64,000 nt of DNA from positions 1 to 64,000 of the forward strand of contig NZ_OBEJ01000007.1 of the NCBI RefSeq assembly GCF_900215575.1, in the 5' to 3' direction. The position numbers were made by a program, and so were the translations under genes. Origin of the DNA: Natronoarchaeum philippinense (GTDB lineage Archaea > Halobacteriota > Halobacteria > Halobacteriales > Natronoarchaeaceae). Positions 17,972 through 26,314 of this stretch are shown piece by piece. The notes under the pieces were generated by a model. It did no database searches and had not been told where the DNA came from. It saw nothing but the letters and a program-made list of their open reading frames with translations. Positions within the stretch are counted from its first letter, which is position 1. Each line of letters begins with the position of its first letter.

Positions 17972-19119
17972 TGGTCGCGGATCTGCGCTGTCGCGAATGC
18001 GGACGCACGTACGCGGCCGCCGCTGGCGAACCGTGGCGCTGTGAGTGTGGCCACCCACTCGACTACGTCGAGCGTTCGCTTCCGGATCGGGAATCACCGC
18101 CGGCGCCGAGCGCGCTGGAACGGGGCTCCGGGCTGTGGTCGTTTCAGGAGTTCATTCCCGAGTCCCCGCTGGTGACGCTCGGGGAGGGTCGCACGCCGCT
18201 GGTCGACGCCGACGACTGGGACGCCCAGTTCAAACTGGAGTATCTCTTTCCCACGGGTAGTTTCAAGGATCGCGGCGCGACGACGACGCTCTCGCGGGCC
18301 GCCGCGCTGGGCGTCGAGAAGGTCGTCGAAGACTCCTCGGGCAACGCCGGCGCCGCCATCGCAACCTACGCCGCCCGCGCCGGTATCGAGGCCGACGTGT
18401 ACGTTCCCGACGACGTCAAACAGTCCAAACTGGTTGCGATTCAGCGCGCTGGTGCCCGTCCCGTTCGCATCGAGGGCGACCGCGAAGCCGTCGCCGCGGC
18501 CTGCCGCGAGGCGGCCGACGACGAGGGGGTGTGGTACGCCAGCCACGCGTGGAACCCGGCGTTCTACGCCGGGACGGCGACGTTCGCCTACGAGGTCGCG
18601 GCCCAGCGCGACTGGACGGCCCCTGACGCCGTTGTGCTTCCACTCGGTCACGGAACGCTGTTTTTGGGCGCGTATCGGGGCTTCCGGGCGCTTCGTGAGG
18701 CCGGCTACGTCGATCGGATTCCCAGACTGCTCGCCGGGCAGGCCGCGGGGTACGCTCCGATCGCGGCCGAACTCCACGCCGACGACGCCGACGACGAGCC
18801 GGGCAACCGGCTGACGACGGCGCTCGACTCGGCCGAGGATGCGCCGACCAACGAGATCGCCGACGGGATTCAGATCGCCGAACCCGTCCGCGAGGCCCAG
18901 CTGTTCGACGCCATCGCGGACGCCGGCGGCGACGCCATCGCCATCTCGGGCGACGCCGTCGAGGGCGAACTCGATCGACTCCACCGCGCGGGCTTTTACG
19001 TCGAGCCGACCAGCGCGGTCGCTACCGCGGCGCTGCGCGAGTATCGGCGCCGCGACGTGCTCGCGCCCGGCGACGACGTTGTCGTGCCGCTGACCGGCAG
19101 CGGGATGAAGACGCTGTGA
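17971..19119 (+). CDS. thrC: Threonine synthase (fold-type II PLP enzyme)
   Basis: This 382-residue protein begins with a rubredoxin-like zinc knuckle (CRECGRTY and CECGHP, residues 6-30). The PLP lysine motif is PTGSFKDRGATTT, and the loop VEDSSGNAGAAIA binds substrate carboxylate. LPLGHGTLFLG replaces the usual glycine loop. The enzyme converts O-phosphohomoserine to threonine. Haloarchaea carry several ThrC paralogues, so a related beta-lyase role is possible. It overlaps the upstream aspartoacylase-like gene by one base. Confidence 0.85.
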   Translation: MVADLRCRECGRTYAAAAGEPWRCECGHPLDYVERSLPDRESPPAPSALERGSGLWSFQEFIPESPLVTLGEGRTPLVDADDWDAQFKLEYLFPTGSFKDRGATTTLSRAAALGVEKVVEDSSGNAGAAIATYAARAGIEADVYVPDDVKQSKLVAIQRAGARPVRIEGDREAVAAACREAADDEGVWYASHAWNPAFYAGTATFAYEVAAQRDWTAPDAVVLPLGHGTLFLGAYRGFRALREAGYVDRIPRLLAGQAAGYAPIAAELHADDADDEPGNRLTTALDSAEDAPTNEIADGIQIAEPVREAQLFDAIADAGGDAIAISGDAVEGELDRLHRAGFYVEPTSAVATAALREYRRRDVLAPGDDVVVPLTGSGMKTL

Positions 19120-19192
19120 CGCTCGAACAGGCCGCCGCACATCCCGGCGGCAGCCACGACGCCTTTGTATCCCCATCTCAAACGGTCGACCA

Positions 19193-19918
19193 ATGAGTCG
19201 AGGCATCGGCGCGTTCGAGGCTGTCCAGTCTACCGTCCCGGACCAGCTAGCGATTTTCGTCGCGCTGGCGACGCAGCTTGCCGACGTGTGGTTCGTCAGC
19301 GTCGTGCTCGCGGTTCTGTACTGGTACGCTGACGACGATATCATCGACCGCGAGTCGGTCGCCGTCGTCGCCGGCCTAGCCCTCGGCGCGTTGGCGCTGG
19401 TCTACGCGCTCAAGTACACGTTTGCGCTTCCGCGACCGCCGACCCGGCTAGCCCAGCCCGAGCAGTATCCCGGTGCTCTCGAAGCGTTGTACGCCGCCAC
19501 CGGCACCGCGAGCGGCTACGGCTTCCCCAGCGGTCACGCCGTCCTCTCGACGACGTTCTACGGGCTGCTCGCCCAGCGACTCTCGATTTTGTCGCGACGC
19601 CGACGCTACGGCGTCGCCGCGACGCTCGTGACGATCGTCTGCCTCTCTCGGGTCGTCCTCGGCGTCCACTTCCTCGTCGATGTCGTCGCGGGGGCCGCCC
19701 TCGGTATCGTCTACGTCAGCTCGACGTGGGAGCTTCTCGACCGAGTCGAACACCCAGCGACAGCAGCCTTCGGCATCGCCGCCGGCCTCGGGGCGCTCGC
19801 GGTCGTCGCCAGCGGCGTCGGCTTCGAGACCGTCGCGCTGCTCGGCGTCGGCCTCGCCGGCCTCGGCTGGCGGCTCGGACTGCGGCGGCGCGACGCCGCG
19901 GCGTCGCTGGCGTCGTAA
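19193..19918 (+). CDS. PAP2-family membrane phosphatase
   Basis: This 241-residue integral membrane protein has about six helices and the three PAP2 active-site motifs: KYTFALPRPP (C1, KxxxxxxRP), PSGHAVLS (C2, PSGH) and SRVVLGVHFLVDVVAG (C3, SRxxxxxHxxxD). Members remove phosphate from lipid phosphates or polyprenyl pyrophosphates at the membrane. In archaea a role in recycling dolichol or geranylgeranyl phosphates is plausible but not shown. The ATG at 19193 sits 73 bp after thrC. Confidence 0.92.
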   Translation: MSRGIGAFEAVQSTVPDQLAIFVALATQLADVWFVSVVLAVLYWYADDDIIDRESVAVVAGLALGALALVYALKYTFALPRPPTRLAQPEQYPGALEALYAATGTASGYGFPSGHAVLSTTFYGLLAQRLSILSRRRRYGVAATLVTIVCLSRVVLGVHFLVDVVAGAALGIVYVSSTWELLDRVEHPATAAFGIAAGLGALAVVASGVGFETVALLGVGLAGLGWRLGLRRRDAAASLAS

Positions 19919-19936
19919 CTCACCGCGAAGAACGCT

Positions 19937-19996
19937 TCAGCGCTCGGGATGGATCGGCGCGTCGAAGCCGCCCCGAACGAGCGGCTTTGCCACCAT
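19937..19996 (-). repeat. Second copy of the tiaS 3' end
   Basis: On the minus strand this stretch encodes MVAKPLVRGGFDAPIHPER followed by TGA. It is nearly the same as the true end of TiaS (VAKPLVRGGFDAPTHPEW, TGA at 20117). The DNA copies differ at a handful of positions over about 54 nt. The copy is in the same frame as tiaS, and no other stop codon interrupts that frame between the two TGA codons in the part I translated. Confidence 0.75.
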
Positions 19997-20116
19997 CTTT
20001 TCCTTCGTCGGGTTGCCTCTCGTGGCTCGGCAACCGCTCCTCGCAAAAGCTGGGACAAAACGGCCGCGAGCGCAGAGCGCTCGCGGCGAACCGCGCCGCG
20101 GTGCGGCGCGGATGCC

Positions 20117-21385
20117 TCACCACTCGGGATGCGTCGGCGCGTCGAATCCGCCCCGAACGAGCGGTTTGGCCACGTGACGCCGCGCACAGGGCGGCACTTC
20201 GTACCAGCCAACTTCGAGGTCGCGCTCGATCGTCTGCTCGATCTTACTCGGTTTGCTCGTCTTGCAGTCTCGACACCGATACCCCTGATCGGCGCCGGCG
20301 CTTTTCATCGACCGGCTACACTCGGGGCAGTTCGGCGTCACGAGTTCGGTGTCGTCCAGTTCTCTGACGGCGAACTTCTCTAGCTTGAGCGTCTCGTCGC
20401 CGATCTCGCCACAGGCGGTGATCCGGTCGCCGACTCGGAGCGCACGCACCCGGTCGCGGAAGCGCTTGGTCGGTTCGAAGGCCGCACACTGGCGACGGGC
20501 GTCGCCCTCGGCAATCGTGAGAAAGACGTGGCCCCCCTCGCGCGTCTCGGGCGTATCGACGACCGTGCCATCGACCCGGTAGGATCGGCCCTCACGAACC
20601 GCTCCGAGATCAGCGTCGCGCAGGTGGGCGTCGGTACCCTGATTGGTGACGAACAGCTGTGTGGACTCGATCGGCTCGCTCTCGATGTCCTCAGCGACTG
20701 CGCGCACCGCGTCGGCGTCGTCGCCCCGGATGCCGTGGAGGATCGGCCCCGGCGCGCTGGGGACACAGACCGCTTGTCCCTCGACGCGGTCGACGGTGTC
20801 CCACGCCGCGGGGTACTGCTCGTCGGCCGCGTCGAACACCGAGTCGAAGTCGATCTCGCGGGGCGTCCCGCGGCGGTCGGCCTCGCGGTAGCTGACGTGC
20901 TCGTAGGTCCACTCCTCGAAGGCCGCCCACGCGCCGACGGCCGCCAGCGCGCCGATCTTTCCGCGGGCGTTCTTCCAGCCCGCGCTCTCGTAGCCCTCTC
21001 GGTCGATCAGCGCTTCGGCGTCGTCGATCTCGTGGTGATCTCGGACCGCTTCGCGGGCGAACCGAGCGACGGCGTCGGGTGCGCTCTCGGGGTCGTGATC
21101 GGCGACGACCAGCCCGGGGTTCGTCCGGGGGTCGTCGACTTCGGCGCTGTCGGCGATCAGTTCGCGGGCGATCTCGAAGCCGCGATCGGGCTCGATGTCC
21201 GTATGGACCGCCAGCGCGGCGTTGCCTCTGGTCTTGTGCTCGACGGCGGGGTTCAGACGCACGAGCAGAACGCGCTCGACAGTGCCGCCGGCGGCCTCGA
21301 CCCGTCGGGCGACGCGACTGGCGGCGTAGGTGGTACACATCCCGCGTTCACGGGAGTCGGTGTCGTCGAGCCCGATGACCGTCAT
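20117..21385 (-). CDS. tiaS: tRNA(Ile2) 2-agmatinylcytidine synthetase TiaS
   Basis: This 422-residue protein begins with the conserved TiaS head MTVIGLDDTDSRERGMCTTY. A central region carries AGWKNARGKIGALAAVGAW. An OB-fold domain follows (YRVDGTVVDTPETREGGHVFLTI), then a C-terminal zinc ribbon (CPECSRSM, YRCRDC). TiaS attaches agmatine to C34 of tRNA-Ile(CAU), an archaea-specific modification needed to read AUA. The ATG at 21385 gives the conserved N-terminus; longer frames upstream have no similarity. The 3' end is duplicated downstream. Confidence 0.95.
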   Translation of the reverse strand: MTVIGLDDTDSRERGMCTTYAASRVARRVEAAGGTVERVLLVRLNPAVEHKTRGNAALAVHTDIEPDRGFEIARELIADSAEVDDPRTNPGLVVADHDPESAPDAVARFAREAVRDHHEIDDAEALIDREGYESAGWKNARGKIGALAAVGAWAAFEEWTYEHVSYREADRRGTPREIDFDSVFDAADEQYPAAWDTVDRVEGQAVCVPSAPGPILHGIRGDDADAVRAVAEDIESEPIESTQLFVTNQGTDAHLRDADLGAVREGRSYRVDGTVVDTPETREGGHVFLTIAEGDARRQCAAFEPTKRFRDRVRALRVGDRITACGEIGDETLKLEKFAVRELDDTELVTPNCPECSRSMKSAGADQGYRCRDCKTSKPSKIEQTIERDLEVGWYEVPPCARRHVAKPLVRGGFDAPTHPEW

Positions 21386-21553
21386 CGGCGTCCCGTAGGC
21401 GGGTCGGACTAACCAGTGTTGCGCCTTCGGCGCGGCACGGGCTGGCGGTCGGCGTCGCGGCTCTGGCCACCGCAACTTCGGCGCCGCCCCTCCGCCTGCC
21501 GCAACTTCGGCGTCGGGACGCCGTTTTTGCCGCTGCGACGCCACACTTCGGGT

Positions 21554-21715
21554 ATGGCGACGACGTACCGCTGCCCCTGCGGCGCGACGCTGCGCTATCG
21601 GCAGGACCTCCACAAGGAACCAGGCACCGTGACCTCGACGTGGAAGTGCAAGGACTGCGGGACGCCGGTGCCCGGGCAGATCGCCCAGCGGCTTCGACAC
21701 CAGCACCCCTCCTGA
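21554..21715 (+). CDS. Small zinc-ribbon protein
   Basis: This 53-residue protein starts MATTYRCPCG. Two cysteine pairs (CPC at about 7-9 and CKDC at 32-35) suggest a zinc ribbon. The basic C-terminus (RLRHQHPS) may contact nucleic acid. It is too small for more; many haloarchaeal proteins of this size are uncharacterised zinc-finger micro-proteins. The start at 21554 fits the onset of the cysteine motif. Confidence 0.7.
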   Translation: MATTYRCPCGATLRYRQDLHKEPGTVTSTWKCKDCGTPVPGQIAQRLRHQHPS

Positions 21716-21733
21716 GCGTCGCTCGGGTCCGGT

Positions 21734-23047
21734 CTATTCGTCCGAGAGCGATGCCGTCGCCGCGACTTTGACGCTACCGACGGTCGCCTCCGAGACGGCG
21801 TCGCCGGCCTCGTAGAACTGGCTCCCGTCTTCCTCTGCGATGATGTAGGCGGTGTGCAGCCCCGAGACGCCGCGAGCGTCACCCAACTCGACAGTGAGTT
21901 GTTCGCCGTCGAACCCGCTCACGTCGCCGGCGCCGGCGACGATCCGGTCGTCGCCGCTCCGGTAGGTCACGAGCACGAAGTGTGCGTCGGGTGCAGTCGC
22001 CGTCAGCGTCACCGATCCGTTGCCGGCCGACTGGTCCGCGAAGGTAACGTCGACCGACCGCTCGGCGTCGGGCTCGGAGACGGTCGCCGTCTCCGAGGCC
22101 GTCACCACGTCAGCCGTCTGCTCTGAGAGCCGATCGCCCGGGACGTAGAACTGGCTGCCGTCGTCGTTGGCCAGCACGTGGGCCGTGTGCTCGCCGGGGA
22201 CGCCGCTCTGGTCGACCACGTCGACGGTCCGCGTCGAGCCGTCGAGGTTGCTGGTGTCGTCGGCGCCGGCGACGATCTGTTCGTCCCCGCGCGGGTAGGT
22301 CACGAGCACGAAGTGGTCGTCCGGCGTCGTAAGTTCGAGACTCACCGCCCCGCGGTAGAGTGCTTGGTCCTCGAAGGTCACGCCGGTCTCGGCCTCGTCG
22401 CCCTGTCCGGACACGAAGGCGGTGTCGGCGTCGACGACGCCGTCGATCGCAACCGGCGAGAGCGTCTCGCCGGCCTCGTAGTCTCCGCTGTCGGCGTCGA
22501 CGAGGTGGGCGGTGTGGGCGCCGGGAACGGCGCCGGCGTCTGCAATCTCGACCGTGACTGGCTCGGCGTCGAGGTCGTTCGCATCGGCGGTGCCCGCGAC
22601 GACCCGGTCGCCGTCGTCACCGTAGGTCACCAGCAGCGTGTACTCGCCGGGCGTCGTGACCGTTGCCTCCACCGTATCGTTCTCGACGGGCTGGTTGTCG
22701 AAGCTCACGGACGGCTCTGTCTCGTCGGCTGTCTCGTCGGTGGGGCCGGACGACGGCGCCGTCGTCTCCGGGCCGTCTGTGTCGTCCGAATCGTCGCCCG
22801 ACGACAGGACACCGCTGCCCACCGCAATCCCCGCCACTCCGACCCCGGCGACGCCGAGACCGCCCAGCACGGTTCGGCGGCCGATCGACCGCCCGCTGTC
22901 GGCGTCCGCATCAGTGGTGGTCTGCTCGTCGTCCTCGTCGCCGTCGAACAGCACTGAGTCGGACGGCACCTCGCTCGGTAGTTCCTCGTCGTTGCTCGCG
23001 TGTCCGTTCGATCCGCCCTCCGGGGTGTCGCCGTCGGTCGAGTCCAT
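21734..23047 (-). CDS. Surface protein with three DUF7282-like repeats
   Basis: This 437-residue protein is very acidic. An N-terminal 50-residue polar segment precedes SIGRRTVLGGLGVAGVGVAGIAVG, a twin-arginine-type or plain membrane anchor near residues 52-75. The rest should face outside. Three repeats of about 105 residues follow, each with a beta pattern like VxLVTYxxGDDRIVAG and a line ending GxHTAHxxxxDDGSQFY. These repeats match the haloarchaeal DUF7282 type found on exported proteins. Function unknown. AT-rich DNA just upstream (23048-23100) holds its promoter. Confidence 0.8.
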   Translation of the reverse strand: MDSTDGDTPEGGSNGHASNDEELPSEVPSDSVLFDGDEDDEQTTTDADADSGRSIGRRTVLGGLGVAGVGVAGIAVGSGVLSSGDDSDDTDGPETTAPSSGPTDETADETEPSVSFDNQPVENDTVEATVTTPGEYTLLVTYGDDGDRVVAGTADANDLDAEPVTVEIADAGAVPGAHTAHLVDADSGDYEAGETLSPVAIDGVVDADTAFVSGQGDEAETGVTFEDQALYRGAVSLELTTPDDHFVLVTYPRGDEQIVAGADDTSNLDGSTRTVDVVDQSGVPGEHTAHVLANDDGSQFYVPGDRLSEQTADVVTASETATVSEPDAERSVDVTFADQSAGNGSVTLTATAPDAHFVLVTYRSGDDRIVAGAGDVSGFDGEQLTVELGDARGVSGLHTAYIIAEEDGSQFYEAGDAVSEATVGSVKVAATASLSDE

Positions 23048-23179
23048 TCTATTGGCGATATATTCAACTCAAACAAAAAGTAAAACTTTCGTATATATTG
23101 TTTATCGAAGATTCTGGGCGTATCAATGTACGTCGTGATAGTTCGGGAATTATCTCCGCTCGTGGATCGAGTCGCGCCG

Positions 23180-23779
23180 CTACGGCTCGACGCCCTCGTC
23201 GGACAGAATCTCGGCGACGATGTCCTCGACCCGTTCGAGAACGACCTCCGGCGATCGGGTGGCGTCGACCCGGACGAACCGACCGGGATCGGACTCGATC
23301 AGGTGTTCGTAGTTCTGGCGCACGCGAGCGAGATACGAGTCCCGTTCGAACTTGTTGGTCTTCCCGCTTCGGCGGGCGGCCGTCTCGGCGTCGATGTCGA
23401 GATAGATCGTGTAGTCCGGCGGCCGCGTGAAGGGCTCGTGGATTCCCCGCACGTACTCCATCGGACTCGGGACCGTTCCCTCCAGCGTGGCGCCCTGATA
23501 GGCGTACCGGGAGTCGGAGTAGCGATCCGAGATCACCAACTCGCCCCGGTCGAGTGCCGGTCGAATCGTCTCGGCGAGATGGGCGGCGTGGTCGGCCGTA
23601 TACAAGAAGAGCTCGGCCAGCGAGTCGGCGTCGTCGTCGTCGATCGAGCGTTGGACCGCCTCGCCGTACCACGTGTTCGTCGGCTCGCGGGTGAAGACGG
23701 CGTCGGGGTACACGTCCTGTAGCGCCTCCCAGACGGTCGTCTTTCCACTGCCGTCGATCCCTTCGAGCGTGAGCAGCAT
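23180..23779 (-). CDS. tmk: Thymidylate kinase
   Basis: This 199-residue protein has a P-loop GIDGSGKTT (residues 7-15), the DR(Y) motif [14 protein letters not shown], and a lid region [13 protein letters not shown]. It phosphorylates dTMP to dTDP. The ATG at 23779 puts the P-loop at the normal distance from the N-terminus ([10 protein letters not shown]); longer frames add an unrelated leader. It is divergent from the SDR gene at 23965. Confidence 0.95.
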   Translation of the reverse strand: MLLTLEGIDGSGKTTVWEALQDVYPDAVFTREPTNTWYGEAVQRSIDDDDADSLAELFLYTADHAAHLAETIRPALDRGELVISDRYSDSRYAYQGATLEGTVPSPMEYVRGIHEPFTRPPDYTIYLDIDAETAARRSGKTNKFERDSYLARVRQNYEHLIESDPGRFVRVDATRSPEVVLERVEDIVAEILSDEGVEP

Positions 23780-23964
23780 GCCTCCCGATTTTGCCCCCCG
23801 GATCAACTGTCTGTCGGAGAGCGGTCGGCACGAGGAGTTCAGAACTCTCTGGCCGACTGCCGGTCTGGGCCGGCAGACGGGGCGCTCGCCGCCTGCCTGT
23901 GACGACACTCTACGATACGTCCGCCTCGCTCACCTTTATGCTCGTGCGAACATACCTCTGAACT

Positions 23965-24849
23965 ATGAACGTTCTCGTCGTCGGTGGAACGGGCTTTATC
24001 GGTCAGAACCTCTGTGTCGAACTACACGACCGCGGCCACGACGTGACGGCGCTCGCACGCAATCCCGGCGACGCCGAGTTTCCCGACGGCGTCGAGACGG
24101 TCTCGGGCGACGTGACCGCCTACGACTCCATCGAGGGCGCTTTCGAGGGACAAGATGTCGCCGTCAACCTCGTCGCGCTGTCGCCGCTGTTCCAGCCGTC
24201 CGGCGGCGCAAGCCACGAGAAAATCCACCTCGGCGGCACCGAGAACGTCGTCGACGCCGCCGAAGAGCACGGTGTCGATCGCTTGGTCCAGATGAGCGCG
24301 CTCGACGCCGATGCCGAGGGTGCCACCGCGTACCTACGCGCGAAGGGACAGGCCGAGCAGGTCGTCCGCGACGCAGCGCTGGACTGGGTGATCGTCCGCC
24401 CGTCGGTCGTCTTCGGCGACGGCGGCGAGTTCGTCCCCTTCACCAAGCAGTTGACGACGCCCTACGTCACCGGTCTCCCCGGCGGCGGCAAGACGCGGTT
24501 CCAGCCGATCTGGGTCGGCGACCTCGTGCCGATGCTCGCCGACTGCGTGGGCGACGACGACCGCGCCGGCGAGACCTACGAGATCGGCGGGCCCGACGTG
24601 CTGACGCTCGCGGACGTGGCGAAACTCGCCTACGAGGCTGAGGGAAAGTCTCTACGCATCCTCCCGATTCCGATGGCGCTGGCTTCGGTGGGCCTGACGG
24701 CCGCCGGACCGCTACCGTTCATTCCGATGGGGCCCGATCAGGCGCGCTCGCTCCGGATGGACAACACGGTCGTCGAGAACGACGCGACGGCCTTCGGCGT
24801 CGATCCGTCGGACCTCACCACTCTCAGCGAGTACCTCGGATTGGCGTGA
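23965..24849 (+). CDS. Atypical SDR / NAD-dependent epimerase, NDUFA9-like
   Basis: This 294-residue protein has a Rossmann motif VVGGTGFIGQNL at the N-terminus and a pattern typical of atypical SDRs related to complex I subunit NDUFA9: NVVDAAEEHGVDRLVQMSALDA and IVRPSVVFGDGGEFVPF. The usual YxxxK is replaced by AYLRAKGQAE, so classical dehydrogenase chemistry is unlikely. It may bind NADP(H) structurally. CTTTATGCTC (23935-23944) is a likely TATA box for leaderless expression from ATG 23965. Confidence 0.88.
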   Translation: MNVLVVGGTGFIGQNLCVELHDRGHDVTALARNPGDAEFPDGVETVSGDVTAYDSIEGAFEGQDVAVNLVALSPLFQPSGGASHEKIHLGGTENVVDAAEEHGVDRLVQMSALDADAEGATAYLRAKGQAEQVVRDAALDWVIVRPSVVFGDGGEFVPFTKQLTTPYVTGLPGGGKTRFQPIWVGDLVPMLADCVGDDDRAGETYEIGGPDVLTLADVAKLAYEAEGKSLRILPIPMALASVGLTAAGPLPFIPMGPDQARSLRMDNTVVENDATAFGVDPSDLTTLSEYLGLA

Positions 24850-24928
24850 GCCGCGACTGACTTCGAGCAGCGCATTGGCGGGCGCGTGCGAGCGTCGACG
24901 GTCGGGGCGCCCCGGCGAAGGCGGCCGC

Positions 24929-24941
24929 CGTATTTAAAACC
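24929..24941 (+). promoter_or_regulatory. Strong TATA box in front of a short transcript
   Basis: GTATTTAAAACC is preceded by a GC-rich BRE-like stretch and centred about 27 bp upstream of ATG 24962. This is among the strongest TATA boxes in the window, yet the next annotated gene (cetZ) has its own box at 25083-25090. Confidence 0.6.
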
Positions 24942-24961
24942 GGAGCGGCGTCTTGTTTTAT

Positions 24962-25054
24962 ATGGCACACCTACCGGTACTAAAGCAACCCCTTCTAGTA
25001 CCCGGCGGCACTCCAGTAACTCGACGTAGTCTTGCGATTCGTAGTTTCCAGTAA
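24962..25054 (+). CDS. Possible leaderless 30-residue small protein or small RNA
   Basis: ATG 24962 opens a 31-codon frame (MAHLPVLKQPLLVPGGTPV..., ending SFQ then TAA). It stands exactly where a transcript from the TATA box at 24929-24941 would start. The codons are rich in A/T at third positions, unlike the neighbouring genes. The DNA also contains a 7-bp perfect inverted repeat GGTACTA-N13-TAGTACC (24976-25002). The product may thus be a structured RNA rather than a peptide. No family was recognised. Confidence 0.35.
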   Translation: MAHLPVLKQPLLVPGGTPVTRRSLAIRSFQ

Positions 25055-25135
25055 CGTGCGCTTTACCACCCCCATCACAAGGCTTATATTCTTAATGACT
25101 CTGTTCTCATGCCAACGGAGACCCGGATACTAACT

Positions 25136-26314
25136 ATGAAACTGGCGATGATCGGCTTCGGACAGGCGGGTGGGAAAATCGTCGACAAGTTCCTCGAGTA
25201 CGACGAACGCACCCACAGCGGGATCGTCCGGTCTGCAGTGGCGGTCAACACCGCCAAGGCGGACCTGATGGGGTTAGAGAAGATCCCCGAGGAGAATCGC
25301 GTACTGATCGGACAGTCCCGCGTGAAGGGACACGGCGTCGGCGCGGACAACGAACTCGGCGCCGAGATCGCCGAGGAGGACATCGACGAGGTTCAGGGTG
25401 CGATCGACAGCATCCCCGTCCACGAAGTCGACGCCTTCCTGATCGTCGCCGGGATGGGCGGCGGCACCGGCAGCGGCGGCGCGCCGGTCATCGCCAAGCA
25501 TCTCAAGCGGATCTACACCGAGCCCGTCTACGGGCTGGGCGTCCTGCCCGGCAGCGACGAAGGTGGCATCTACACGCTCAACGCCGCCCGCTCGTTCCAG
25601 ACGTTCGTCCGCGAGGTCGACAACCTGCTCGTGTTCGACAACGACTCGTGGCGCCAGTCCGGCGAGTCCGTCGAGAGCGGCTACGAGGAGATCAACGACG
25701 AGATCGTCAAGCGCTTCGGTATCCTCTTTGGCGCCGGCGAGGTCGGACAAGGCGACGAGGTCGCAGAAAGCGTCGTCGACTCCTCGGAGATCATCAACAC
25801 GCTCTCTGGCGGCGGCGTCTCGACGGTCGGCTACGCCCGCGAGGAAGTCGAAAACAGCGGCGGCGACGGCGGCCTGCTCTCCCGGTTCACCGGCGGTGAG
25901 GACGATCAGGTCGACACCGCCCACACGACAAACCGGATCACCAGTCTCGTGCGTAAGGCCGCTCTCGGCCGACTGACGCTGCCCTGCGAGATCGACGGCG
26001 CCGAACGCGCGCTGTTGGTTCTCAGCGGCCCGCCCCAGCACCTCAACCGGAAGGGAATAGAGCGCGGCCGGAAGTGGCTCGAGGAGCAGACCGGCAGCAT
26101 GGAGGTCCGCGGCGGCGACTACCCGGTTCCGGACTCGAACTACGTCGCCAGCGTCATCCTGCTGTCCGGCGTCACCAACGTCCCCCGCATCAAGGAGCTC
26201 CAGCAGGTCGCCATCGAGGCACAGGACAACATCGAAGAGATTCGCCAGGAAAGCGACGATAATTTAGAGACGTTAGTCGAAGATGACGACGATGAACTCG
26301 AACCACTATTCTAA
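25136..26314 (+). CDS. cetZ1: CetZ tubulin-like GTPase
   Basis: This 392-residue tubulin/FtsZ superfamily protein begins MKLAMIGFGQAGGKI, the characteristic CetZ N-terminus. The GTP-binding T4 signature is GMGGGTGSGGAPV, and the NxAR-type line (TLNAARSF) and C-terminal acidic tail are present. CetZ1 controls cell shape and rod formation in Haloferax. TTATATT (25084-25090) is the TATA box. ATG 25109 is a possible upstream start adding nine residues, but family alignment favours 25136. The last 32 bp overlap the next gene, which sits in another frame. Confidence 0.93.
   Translation: MKLAMIGFGQAGGKIVDKFLEYDERTHSGIVRSAVAVNTAKADLMGLEKIPEENRVLIGQSRVKGHGVGADNELGAEIAEEDIDEVQGAIDSIPVHEVDAFLIVAGMGGGTGSGGAPVIAKHLKRIYTEPVYGLGVLPGSDEGGIYTLNAARSFQTFVREVDNLLVFDNDSWRQSGESVESGYEEINDEIVKRFGILFGAGEVGQGDEVAESVVDSSEIINTLSGGGVSTVGYAREEVENSGGDGGLLSRFTGGEDDQVDTAHTTNRITSLVRKAALGRLTLPCEIDGAERALLVLSGPPQHLNRKGIERGRKWLEEQTGSMEVRGGDYPVPDSNYVASVILLSGVTNVPRIKELQQVAIEAQDNIEEIRQESDDNLETLVEDDDDELEPLF

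Noticed and set aside
23096-23103. TATTGTTT upstream of the DUF7282 protein gene
   Set aside because: The RY positions and right half do not match the element, and the surrounding DNA is simply an AT-rich promoter.
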